From Notamacropus eugenii (Eukaryota > Chordata > Mammalia > Diprotodontia > Macropodidae): DNA of 64,000 nt. The stretch spans positions 17,512,479-17,576,478 of the forward strand of contig NC_092872.1 of the NCBI RefSeq assembly GCF_028372415.1, given 5' to 3'. A model generated the notes under the pieces. It was given only the letters and a program-made list of their open reading frames with translations, did no database searches and was not told the DNA's origin. This document shows positions 34,829 to 45,332 of this stretch, piece by piece. The translations under genes were made by a program, and so were the position numbers. Each line of letters begins with the position of its first letter. Within the stretch, counting starts at the first letter, position 1.

Positions 34829-37800
34829 TTAGTGTTCCAACTTTCCCACATCCTCTCCAGCATTTATCATTTCTTGTTCTGTCATGTTTGCCAATCTTAT
34901 AGGTGTGATGTGGTACCTCAGAGTTGTTTTGAATTGCATCTCTCTAACCAATAGTGATTTAGAGCATTTTTTCATATGATTATAGATAGCTTTAATTTCT
35001 TCCTCTGAAAATTGCCTGTTCATATCCTTTGACCATTTATCAATTGGGGAATGACTTGTATGATTGTACATTTGGATCAGTTCTCTATATATTCTAGAAA
35101 TGAGGCCTTTATCCCCGAGCTTAGCTGTAAAAATTCTTTCCCAATTTACTACATCCCTCCGGATTTTGGTTGCATTTGGTTTGGTTGTGCAAAAACTTCT
35201 CAGTTTAATGTAATCAAAGTTATCCATTTTGCATTTCATAATGCATTCTATCTCTCCTTTAGTAAAGAATTCTTCCCTTCTCCATAGATCTGATAAATAC
35301 ACTATTCCTTGCTTCTCCAGTTTATTCATGGTATCAATCTTTATACCTAAATCATGTACCCATTTGGACTTTATTCTTGTGTACGGTGTCAGGTATGGGT
35401 CTATGCCTAATTTCCGCCACACTGTTATCCAGTTTTCCCAGCAATTTTTGTCAAACAATGAGTTCTTATCCCAGAAGCTGGGGTCCTTGGGTTTATCAAA
35501 CAGAAGGTTGCTATATTCCTTGCCTACTGCATCTTGAGTGCCAAGTCTATTCCACTTGTCTACCTCTCTGTTTCTTAGCCAATACCAAGTGGTTTTGATA
35601 ATTGCTGCTTTATAGTACAGTTTGAGGTCTGGTAGCGCTAGGCCACCTTCCCAAGCATTTCTTTTCATTAGTCCCTTTGATATTCTGGACCTTTTGTTTT
35701 TCCAAATGAATTTTGATATTATTTTGTCCAGCTCTAGAAAGTAATTGTCTGATAGTTTAATTGGTATGACACTAAATAAGTATATTAATTTGGGTAGAAT
35801 TGTCATTTTTATTATATTAGCCCGGCCTACCCATGAGCAACTAATGTTTTTCCACTTACTTAAATCTGACTTTATTTGTGCAAAAAGTGTCTTGTAATTG
35901 TGTTCATATAATCCCTGGGTTTGTTTTGGCAGGTAGACTCCCATGTATTTTATACTGTCTACCCTAACTTTAAATGGGATTTCTCTTTCTATCTCTTGCT
36001 GTTGGACTTTGTTGCTAATATATAGGAATGCAGAAGATTTGTGTGGCTTTATTTTGTACCCTGCAACTTTGCCAAAGCTGTTTATTAATTCTAGTAATTT
36101 TTTACTTGAATCTCTGGGATTCTCTAGGTAAATCATCATATCATCTGCAAAGAGTGATAACTTAGTTTCTTCTTTGGCTATTTTAATTCCTTGGATATCT
36201 TTATCTTGTCTAATTGCTACAGCTAACATTTCTAGTACCATATTAAATAATAGTGGTGATAATGGACATCCTTGTTTCACCCCTGATCTTATTGGGAATG
36301 CATCTAGCTTATCCCCATTGCATATAGTGCTTGCTGAAGGTTTTAGATAGATACTGCTTATTATTTTATGGAAAGTTCCCTTTATTCCTACATTCTCCAA
36401 TGTTTTTAGTAGGAATGGATGTTGTATTTTGTCAAAAGCTTTTTCTGCATCTATTGAGATAATCATGTGGTTTTTGTTAGCTTTGTTGTTGATGTGATTG
36501 ATAATGCTAATAGTTTTCCTAATATTGAACCAGCCCTGTAGTCCTGGTATGAATCCTACCTGATCATAATGTATTAATCTCGTGATAAGATGCTGCATTC
36601 GTTTTGCTAGAATCTTATTTAAAATTTTTGCATCTATATTCATTAGGGAAATTGGTCTATAATTTTGTTTCTCTGTTTTGTCTCTTCCTGGTTTGGGTAT
36701 CAAAACCATATTTGTATCATAGAAAGAATTTGGGAGGACTCCTTCTTCCCCAATTTTCAAGAATAGTGTATGTAGTATTGGAATTAACTGTTCTTTAAAT
36801 GTTTGATAGAATTCACTTGTGAATCCATCTGGCCCTGGAGATTTTTTCCTAGGGAGTTCATTGATGGCTTGTTCAATTTCTTTTTCTGAAATGGGGTTAT
36901 TTAAGTATTCAACTTCCTCTTCTGTTAATCTGGGCCATTTGTATTTTTTAAAATATTCGTCCATCTCATTTAGATTATCGAATTTGTGGGCATAAAGTTG
37001 GGCAAAGTAGTTTCTAATTATTGTTTTAATTTCCTCCTCATTGGAGGTGAGTTCACCCCTTTCATTTTTAATATTACTAATTTGGTTTTCTTCTTTCTTT
37101 TTTTTAATCAGATTGACCAAAGGTTTATCAATTTTATTAGTTTTTTCATAAAACCAACTATTGGTTTTATTTATTAATTCAATAGTTTTCTTAATTTCAA
37201 TTTTATTAATCTCTCCTTTGGTTTTCAGTATTTCTAATTTGGTATTTACTTGGGGATTTTCAATTTGTTCTTTTTCTAGCTTTTTCAACTGCAAGCCTAA
37301 GTCATTGATCTCCTCTTCCTCTATTTTATTTATGTAAGCATTCAGAGATATAAAACTTCCCCTAATAACTGCTTTTGCAGTATCCCATAAGTTTTGGTAT
37401 GTTGTCTCACTATTGTCATTCTCTCGAATGAAATTGTTGATTGTTTCTATGATTTCTTCTTTAACCCAACCCTTCTTTAGAATTAGATTATTTAGTTTCC
37501 AATTGATTTTTGGTTTCTCTTTCCATGGCCTTTTATTACATGTAATTTTTAATGCATTATGATCTGAAAAGGATGCATTGATTATCTCTACCTTTCTGCA
37601 CTGGATTGTGAGATTTTTATGTCCTAGTACATGGTCAATTTTTGTAAATGTTCCATGTACCGCTGAGAAAAAAGTATATTCCTTTCTATTCCCATTTAAT
37701 TTTCTCCAAAGATCTATCATATCTACCTTATCCAGGGTTTTATTTACCTCCTTAACCTCTTTCTTGTTTATTTTGAGGTTGGATTTATCGAGTTCAGAGA

Positions 37801-38308
37801 GGGGGAGGTTGAGGTCCCCCACTAGTATAGTTTTGCTATCAATTTCTTCCTTCAACTCCCCCAACCTCTCCTCTAAGAATCTGGATGCTATACCACTTGG
37901 AGCATACATGTTTAGTAATGATATTGCTTCATTGTCTATGGTGCCTTTTAGCAGGATATAGTTTCCATCCTTATCCCTTTTGATTAGATCTATTTCTGCT
38001 TTTGCTTTGTCTGAGATTAGGATTGCTACTCCTGCCTTTCTTACATGAGCTGAAGCATAATATATTCTGCTCCATCCTTTGACCTTTATCCTATGTGTAT
38101 CCCCCAGTTTCAAATGTGTTTCTTGTAAGCAGCACATTGTTGGATTATGGCTTTTAATCCATTCTGCTATCCGTCTCCGTTTTATGGGAGAGTTCATTCC
38201 ATTCACATTCACAGTTATGATTACATCTGTGTATTTCCCTCCAACCTCTTTCCCACCATTTGTGCTTTTAGCTCTCCCGTCTCCCTTCCCCTCCTCAATA
38301 GCATTCAC
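34829..38308 (-). pseudogene. L1 ORF2: endonuclease and reverse transcriptase
   Basis: A 1159-codon open frame. AP-endonuclease domain at about residues 27-265: VNVNG (Asn36), LQETHL (Glu63), [10 protein letters not shown] and SDHNALKI, all the catalytic stations. Reverse transcriptase at about 480-790: [69 protein letters not shown] and the metal-binding FADDMMIYL. The usual post-RT region follows. The frame opens at a GTG (38306-38308); the TAA at about 38350 is the last upstream stop, and the first in-frame ATG is at 38195-38197, already past the catalytic Asn. A 1-base deletion at 34870-34872 ends it early at 34829. Known role: nicks the target and copies RNA into DNA in the nucleus. Confidence 0.95.
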
Positions 38309-38824
38309 TTTTCTCCCCCTCCTCCTGCAGCCTTCCCCTCCTTCTTTTGACCGCCCTCCCTTTTAGTTCCTTTTACTCTTATTGCTTCTTTCCTCCCTTT
38401 TAGCCACCCTCCCCTTTCTTCCCCCTTCCCCTCCTACTACCTATAGAGCTAGTTAGGCTTATCTACTTAAGATTATTGTTCCCTCCTTTGAACAAATCAG
38501 ATGAGAGTACCTCTCAAACAATGCTCATCTCCCTCCCCTCCTTCCCTCTACTATAGTTTTTTACTTCTTCCTGTGATATAATTTGCCATTTTCTGCTTCC
38601 CCCTTTCCACACCTCCTATTACATTCCCTTCTCATACTTAAATCATATTTTTGACATGACATCATTTACTTTATGCCCGTTCCCTCTACATATATCCCTT
38701 TTATCATAATAGCTGCACAGTTCTCAAGATTAACAGGTATCATCTTCCCTTATAGGGAGGTAAACAGTTTGCCCTAATTGAGTAGCAAGTGTTTGTTTTT
38801 GTTTTTTCCCCTCTGTTTACCTTT
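38309..38824 (-). other. L1 inter-ORF spacer, purine-rich
   Basis: 516 bp between ORF1 and ORF2, far longer than the roughly 60 bp of human L1. On the sense (minus) strand it is strongly purine-rich. It is homologous to the 3' region of the HAL1 copies (blocks gcaaattat..., agtagaggga..., gaggtactctcatc in order). Confidence 0.85.
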
Positions 38825-39877
38825 TTATGATTCTCTGGAGACCTGCTTTTGAAGATCAAATTGTCTATTGAGTTCTGGTGTTTTGGTCAGGAAGCTCTGG
38901 AAATCCCTTATTTCGTTGAATGACTTTCTCCTTGCCTGAAATGTTATGCTGAACTTTTCTGGGTAGTTGATCCTTGGTTGAAGTCCCAACTCCTTTGCCT
39001 TACGGAATATTGGGTTCCAATTCTTTCGATCTTTTAATGTAGAAGCTGCAAGGTCCTGTGTGATCCTGACTGTGTGTCCTTGATATTTGAATTGTTTCTT
39101 TCTGGCTGCTTGTAGTATTTTCTCCTTCACTTGATAGCTCTGGAATTTGGCAACTATATTTCTTGGGGTTTTGAGTTTGGGATCCCTTTCGGGAGGTGAA
39201 CGGTGGATTCTTTCGATGACTATTTTGCCCTCTGAGTCTAGTACTTCTGGACAGTTTTCCTTGATGATTTCCTGGAAGATATTGTCCAGACTCTTTTCTT
39301 CATCATGGGTTTCTGGCAGGCCAATAATTCTTAGATTTTCTCTCCTGGATCTATTTTCCAGGTCTGTTGTTTTTCCAATTAAATATTTTACATTTTCTTC
39401 TATCTTTTCATTCTTTAGATTTTGTTTGACTGATTCTTGTTGCCTCATTGAGTCATTAGTTTCTACTTGCCCAATTCTAATCTTCATCGTAGTGTTTTCT
39501 TCAGTTAGCTTTTCCATCTCCTTTTCCATCTGACCAATTTTTCCCTTTAGGGAGCTATTTTCTCCATTTAATTTTTGTACTTCTTTTTCCAATCGACCAA
39601 TTTTCCCAGTTAGGTTTTGGGTTTCCTTTTCCATCTGATCAAATTTCCCAATTAGGTTTTGGGTTTCCTTTTCCATTTGATTAGCTCTTCCTTTTAGGGA
39701 ATTATTCTCTCCAGTTAATTTTTGAACTTCCTTTTCCATTTCTTCAATTTTCTTTTTCAGGGTGATGTTCTCATCAGTGAATTCTTTTTTTATAGTTTTA
39801 AAATCATTGGCCAGTTTTTCTTTTATATCCTTCTTCAGACCTTCCAGGTAATCTAGTTGTGCTTGCGAGAAATTCAT
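38825..39877 (-). pseudogene. L1 ORF1 protein (350-codon remnant frame)
   Basis: From an internal ATG at 39875-39877 the frame encodes a long coiled coil (about residues 35-155, repeated heptads MEKE-QNL-GK), an RRM-like region (KYLIGKTTDLENRSRRENL, IIGLPETHDEEKSLDNIF, IIKENCPEVLDSEGK) and the C-terminal domain (PRNIVAKFQSYQVKEKIL, VRITQDLAASTL, QPRINYPEKF). The N-terminal 45 residues known from the older copy (start 43831-43833) are lost to translation: the matching start is AGG (40005-40007), and one extra T near 39957-39963 shifts the frame. ORF1p is a trimeric nucleic-acid chaperone. Confidence 0.92.
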
Positions 39878-40966
39878 AGTCCCATCTGAGGTTTCAGATG
39901 GAAGTGCAGTCTCAGCTCTAACCTCTTTGGTGTTTGTGTTTTGGTCCTTATCCCCATAGAAAGATTCTATGGTTTTTTCACTTTTCGTCTGCTTTTTCCG
40001 ATTCCTGATGTTGGCTGAGTGTTGTAGCTTTTGGTTCTTTCAGTCAGAAGGTACAGATCCTTAAGTTGAGCTGATGTGTGTCTAGGCTAAAAGCAGGCTT
40101 TTGTTTTTTGTTTCCCCAATCAACCCTGGGGTTAGCTTGTTAGGTGTGTGGGAGGTGTGGTCTGGTCTCAGGCTATCTCCTCAGCTGACTTGAGGCAAAG
40201 GCAAGGTCAGGGGATGGTAATCCCAGCTTCCCTATTGTCTTCCCTTTTCCCCTGGAGGGCTGGGGCATGCCTAGAAGCTAACGCGTGTTCCCTCCCCTCC
40301 TGGGGCTCGTCTCCCGGCTCTGAGGCTTGCCTGGGTCTCAGTGCGAATTTTCTCTGCCCTGGGTCATCTGTCCCTCCAGATCGCCTCCACCACAGTAGGA
40401 AGAATCCCCCTTTGCCACTTTTCCAGCCTCTGGTGTTATGAGACCACCCGCCCCCTTCTGCTGTTCCCGCTGATCCAGGATTAATCTGGGGAAGAATTTT
40501 ATGGTTCCCTCAGGGTCATCAGGGGGGAGGAGAGAGCACTTTCTGATCACTCTGCCATCCCAGTTCCTGGAAGTTCAAGTAGTGACCCACCGAAGTCCGT
40601 CTTCAGGCTGAAGATTTCAAGGACAGCTGCGCTGATGTCTGGCACTCAGCGGCTCTCACCGGCTCTGCCTGGCTTATCTCCTGCTCCTCTGGTCTCGCCC
40701 GCCACTCTCTGGCTCCTCTGGTCCCCTCCGCCCTGCCGCGCTGACCGCGCTGCGCTGTGTGCCGGGGTCTTACCCCCGCGGAACTGATCCCTCCCGTGGA
40801 CCCTCTGGTCCAGCCTGGGCTCCGAATCTGTCAAAGTCCGTCACCCACTGGATTCTACACCTCCAAAGTCTGGTCAGACTCTCCCCCCAGATATATCCAG
40901 AGGAGTTTTTCCAGGAGCTTAGGTGAGTCGTTGCTTTCACTCCGCCATCTTGGCTCCGCCCTACCA
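39878..40966 (-). promoter_or_regulatory. L1 5' UTR / internal promoter, CpG-rich
   Basis: About 1 kb ahead of ORF1. The outer third (40640-40966) is GC- and CpG-rich (ccgccctgccgcgctgaccg and neighbours), as expected of an L1 internal Pol II promoter not yet eroded by methylation. The outermost bases carry a YY1-like site. Confidence 0.75.
40942..40953 (-). promoter_or_regulatory. YY1-like motif at L1 5' end
   Basis: Sense strand CCAAGATGGCGG, about 13-24 bases from the 5' terminus. It matches the YY1 consensus core AAGATGGCGGC except its last base. The human L1 promoter has its YY1 site at the same place. Confidence 0.65.
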
Positions 40967-40982
40967 GGATTAAGTGATTTCT
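40967..40982 (+). repeat. Target-site duplication of full-length L1, right
   Basis: GGATTAAGTGATTTCT, identical to 34012-34027. Confidence 0.95.
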
Positions 40983-42001
40983 AATTATTTTTCTAATTTC
41001 CTCCTCATTGGAGAACTAAATTAGTTCACCCTTTTCATTTTTTATGTTAGTCATTTGATTTTCTCTTTCTTTTTTTTAATCCTATTGACTGAGAGTTTAT
41101 CAATTGTATTGATTTTTTTCATAAAACCAACTCAGTTTTATTTATTAGTTCAAAAGTTTTCTTAATTTCCATTTTATTAAACTTTCCTTTAGCTTTCAGT
41201 ATTTTTAATTCGGTATTTAATTGAGGATTTTCAATTTGCTTTTTTCTAGTTTTTTTTTTTCATTGTCATGCCCAATTCATTGATCTCTTCTTTCTCTGTT
41301 TTATTCATGTAGGCATTCAAAGATCTAAAACTTCTCCTAAGAACTGCTTTTGCAGTATCCCATAAAATTTGGTAGGTTGTCTCATTATTGTCATTCTCTT
41401 GAATGGAGTTATTGATTGTGTCTATAATTTGTTGTTTACCCCATTCATTCTTTAGGAATAGATTGTTTAGTTTCCAATTAATTTTTGCTTTATATTTCCA
41501 TGACCTTTGATTACATATAATTTTTATTGCATTATGATCTGAGAAGAATGCATCAACTAACTCTGCCTTCCTGCACTGGATTGTGAGGTTTTTATGCCCT
41601 AGTCCATGGTCAATTTATGCATATGTGCCATTTATCACGAGAAAAATGTTCCTTTCCATCCCCATTCAATTTTCTCCAGAGATCTATCATATCCACCTTA
41701 TCCAGAATTTTATTCATCTCCTTGATGTCTTTTTTGTTTATTTTGAAATTATATTTGTCAAGTTCAGAGAGTGGGAGATTGAGGTCCCCTACTAGTATAG
41801 TTTTGCTGTCTATTTCTTTCTGTAACCCCCTTAACTTTTCCTCTTAGAATGTGGATACTATTCCATTTGGAACGTATATGTTAAGTAATGAAATTTCTTC
41901 ATTGTCTATAGTGCCTTTTGGCAGGATAGAGTTTCCTTCCTTATCTCTTTTGATTAGATCTATTTCTCCTTTTGTCTTGTCTGAGATTAGTATTGCTACC
42001 C

Positions 42002-42262
42002 TTACTTTTTCTTTACATCAGATGAAGAGCAAAGTATTCTGCTCCAACCTTTTACCTTTACCCTGTGTGCATGCCTCTGTTTCAAATATGTTTCTTCTAA
42101 ACAGCATGTTGTTGGATTATGGTCTTTAATCCATTCTGCTATCAGTCTCTGTTTTATGGAAGAGGTCATCCCATTCACGTTCACAGTTATGATTACAATC
42201 TGTGTCTTTCCTTCCATCCCCTTGTTTATGCTTTTAGGTCTCCCTTCTCCCTTCCCCTCCAC
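42002..42262 (-). pseudogene. Older L1 ORF2, endonuclease N-terminus
   Basis: 86 open codons: an N-terminal extension (EGKGEGRPKSI, GMEGKTQ), then [37 protein letters not shown]. Asn and Glu of the active site are present (QET has become EET). This copy has an in-frame ATG inside the extension that the younger copy lacks. Stops and shifts follow. Confidence 0.85.
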
Positions 42263-42789
42263 AATAGAGTTTCAATTTTTGACCACTCCCTCCTTCAGTG
42301 TTCTCTCCCTTCTTACAACTCCCCTCCCTTTTAATCCCACTTTCTCTTACTACTTCTTCCCTCCCTTTTAGTGTCTCCTCCATTTTCTTTCCTACTTCCC
42401 CTCCTACAGCCTATAGAGCTCATTGGATTTCTATACTTAACTAAGTTGAATCCAATCAGATGAGAGTGCCTCTCAAAAAATGCTCATCTCCCTCCCCTCT
42501 GTCCCTCTACTGTAATATGTTTTTATGCCTCTTCCTGTGACGTAATTTATTTTTTTCTGCCTCCTCCTTTCCATATCTTGCATTACAATCCCTTTGCACC
42601 CTTAAACCACACTTGTTTTCATCACATCATTCAATTTATTCCCACTCCCTCTATCTATGTATATCCTTTTTATATATCATAATAAATATACAACTCTCAA
42701 GATTAACAAGTATCTTCTTCCTTTATTGGGATGTAAACAGTTTGCCCATATTGAAGAACAAGACTCCCCCCCGCCCATGTTTACCTTTT

Positions 42790-43833
42790 TATGTCTTTCT
42801 TAAGTCCTGCAACGAAGACTGAATTTTCTATTGAGCTCTGTCCTTTTCTTCAGGAAGGTCTGTAAATCCCTTATTTCACTGAAGGTTCATCTCCTTGCCT
42901 GAAATATTATGCTCAACTTTGCCTGTTAATTGATCTTTCATTGTAGTCTCAGCTCATTTGACTTATGGCATATCATATTCCAATTCCTTCTATCTTTTAA
43001 TGTAGAAGCTGAAAGGTCCTGTGTGATCCTGACTGTAGGTCCTCTTTTTTTAAATTGTGTCCTCCTGGCTGTCTTCAAACAGTTGAACTTTCAGATCAAA
43101 TTGCCACTTGATAGTTCTGCAATTTGGCAATGATATTCCTTGGTGTTTTGAGTTTGGGATCCCTTTCAGTAAATGAATTGTGGATTCTTTCTATGATTAT
43201 TTTACACTCTAGATCTAGAACTTCTGGGCAGTTTTCCTTGATGGTTTCTTGGATGATATTGTCTAGGATCTTTTTTTCATCATGGCTTTTTGATAGACCA
43301 ATAATCCTTACATTTTCTCTCCTGGTCGTGTTTTCTAGGTTAGTTGTTCTGTCAGTTACATATTTTACATTGTCTTCTATCTTTTCATTCTTTAGATTCT
43401 GTTTGATTGTTGATGTCTCATAGAGTCAATAGCTTCTACCTGCCAGATTGTCAAATTGTTTTCTTCAGTTAACTTTTGCATCTCCTTTTCCAGCTTTCAA
43501 TTTGTTCCTTTAAAGGAGTTATTTTTTTCCAGTTAAGTTTTGTACTTCCTTTTACATGTGTCCAATTTTCTTTTTAAATTCTTCTGTGATTTCTTGTCTC
43601 ATATTTTTATAATCATTGACCAGTTTTTCTTCTATTTCTCTAATTTGACTTTTAAAATCCTTCCTGAGCTTGTCCCAGAAGGTTCTTTGTGCTTCAGACC
43701 AGTTCATATTCCCTTCTGAAGTTTCAAATGGGAGTACAGTTTCAGTGTTGACCTCTTTGGTATTCATGTTTTGGTCCTTGTCCCCAAAGAAAGATCCTAT
43801 GGTCTTTTCTTTTCTCTTTTGCTTCTTATTCAT
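42790..43833 (-). pseudogene. Older L1 ORF1 relic
   Basis: ATG at 43831-43833 opens MNKKQKRKEKTIGSFFGDKD, followed by the MNWSEAQRTFWDKLRKDF region and a coiled coil (to 43552). Then frames are broken: RRM-like 43420-43180 and C-terminal 43130-42830 can be read in pieces. It preserves the N-terminal segment that the young L1 has lost. Confidence 0.85.
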
Positions 43834-44466
43834 GATGATCACCCTTTTCCTAGCTTTTAAAGTAGATCTCTGTGTCTGGGTCACAGGAGGCTCTGTCCCA
43901 CATTTCTTGTGTCTAAAACTTGAGGCTTTTTGTGTTGTGGCCTCTGGTCCTTTCAGCTAGGAGCTAAAATGCTGCAGCTTACCTGGTGTTGAGCTGGCAG
44001 GTGTTGGAAAGCAGAGGCCATGTGAAGTCTTTTGGGGTTTCCCCAGAGTTACCCTGGAGCTAGCTGCGTTAAGTATGGGGGAAGGGTGGTCTGGCCACAG
44101 GAGGTCTCTTTGTTGAACTAGAGCATAGGCAAGCTCAGCACTTGATGATCCTGTCTGCGCTAGTGTCTTTCTGATTCCTCTGGGTTGCTGAGGCATGCCT
44201 GGAGTCTGGTGTTGGTCGTTACAGGCTTCATCCTCTTGGGGCTCAGGATCTTCTCAGAGTCTGATGGGGGGCTGTCTGGGACAGCTCCAGTCCTGCACTG
44301 GTCCCCTTCAGCCACAGCAAAAAGGACTCTCCTTAGCTATTTTCCTTGCTGTTTAACTGTTTAACCCTTCTATTCCTCCCACCATTCCAGAGTTTTTTTC
44401 TGGGGACATATTCTCTAGATTCATCAAGGTCAACAACGGGAGGGAGATAGAAATTACTGATCACTT

Positions 44467-44478
44467 CACCATCTTGGC
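44467..44478 (-). promoter_or_regulatory. YY1-like motif, older L1 5' end
   Basis: Sense strand GCCAAGATGGTG close to the 5' terminus; the G-to-T change is expected of CpG decay. Confidence 0.45.
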
Positions 44479-44489
44479 TTCCAGAACCC

Positions 44490-44783
44490 AGAAATCTAAA
44501 AGGATTTTAAAAATCAAATTAGAGATGTACGGTAAAAATTGGAAAAGAAATGAGTGATGCAAGAAAATCAGGAAGACAGATTGAACAGTTTGGAAAAGAG
44601 GGAACGAAAATGGTGAAGAATACGATATTTAAATAAGAAGAACAGAACAACCCCCCTGCCCCTCCCCCAAAAAAACTGATGTACAAAATCTCATTGAAGA
44701 AAAAAAACTTTCAAAAGAAGAATTGGAGAAAAGGAAAAAGAGGTACAAAATTCCACTAAAGAAAATAATTCCTTATCAATTGA
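44490..44783 (+). mobile_element. HAL1/L1 ORF1 coiled-coil fragment
   Basis: 'aaaggattttaaaaatcaaattagagatgta' and 'ggaaaagaaatgagtgatgcaagaaaatcagg' match the start of the ORF1 coiled coil (28520-28620). The rest is A-rich coiled-coil coding debris. Could be the continuation of a HAL1 split by the older L1. Confidence 0.6.
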
Positions 44784-45332
44784 GTGGGGTGGAGCCAAGA
44801 TGGTGGCATAATCAGGGATTCACTTAATCTCTCCCCCAGACCCTACCAAATACTGTAAAAAATGACTCTAAGTGAATTGTGGAGCAGAAGAACACACCAA
44901 ATAATGGAGTGAAACAAGTTTCCCACCCACGACAATCTGGAAGGTCAACAGGTGATGTCTGGGCTGGGAGAGGAGTATAGCCCAGCATGAGCCATGCCAG
45001 CAAAGAGGGACTCCCAGCAAACAAGAAGCAGGCTTAAGGGGACTGATTCACTGGCAGCTGTGGAAGTTTCTGGCTGTCTCAAACCACAAATGCCAAAGAC
45101 AACTTAAAGGTCAGTAGGAAAGGTCTGTTGTCCCTGGGTGAGAGAGGAGTACAGTCAGGTACATGCTCCTGGGTAGTGGCAGTGGCCAGTAGCAGAGGTT
45201 GTGGCTGCTTTCAGAGATCACAGCACACACATGCTGGGGGATCAAGCAGCTGATCAGAGGGGATTGCAGGGGATTTGCTGGCACTGAGGCAGAATTCTCT
45301 TGCTTTGCCTGGGCTTGGATCTGGGTAGGCAT
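44784..45332 (+). mobile_element. HAL1-type 5' UTR
   Basis: Starts gtggggtggagccaagatggtgg. Similar throughout to the 5' UTR of the HAL1 at 25715 (for example 'ctgtaaaaaatgactctaa' against 'ctgtaaaaaatggctctaa'). Contains a tandem duplication with about 166-bp spacing (44941 and 45107). No ORF1 follows: at 45333 it is joined directly to an L1 3' end. Confidence 0.7.
44795..44806 (+). promoter_or_regulatory. YY1-like motif
   Basis: CCAAGATGGTGG near the 5' terminus of the element. The same motif is at 25726-25737 (TCAAGATGGTGG). Confidence 0.45.

Larger units (their letters stand above)
34028..40966 (-). mobile_element. Full-length L1 LINE (6.94 kb)
   Basis: Complete L1 on the minus strand. 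The 5' end is at about 40966 (ggcggagccaagatggcggag), followed by about 0.9-1.0 kb of CpG-rich 5' UTR, ORF1, a 516-bp purine-rich spacer, ORF2, a 3' UTR with a G-rich tract (34086-34124), and a poly(A) at 34028-34048. Perfect 16-bp duplications flank it. On the sense strand the target reads TT/AGAA, fitting the L1 endonuclease. Despite its full length it carries lesions in both ORFs, so this copy is very probably immobile. Confidence 0.96.
40967..44482 (-). mobile_element. Older L1, 5' part (ORF2 start, ORF1, 5' UTR)
   Basis: Continues the L1 of 32485-34027. In sense order from the right: 5' terminus at 44482 (ggaagccaagatggtgaag), 5' UTR to about 43834, ORF1 relic (43833 to about 42790), purine-rich spacer, then the ORF2 endonuclease and linker region down to the duplication at 40982. 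It is collinear with the young L1 and clearly more diverged, which dates it as the older of the two. Confidence 0.9.
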
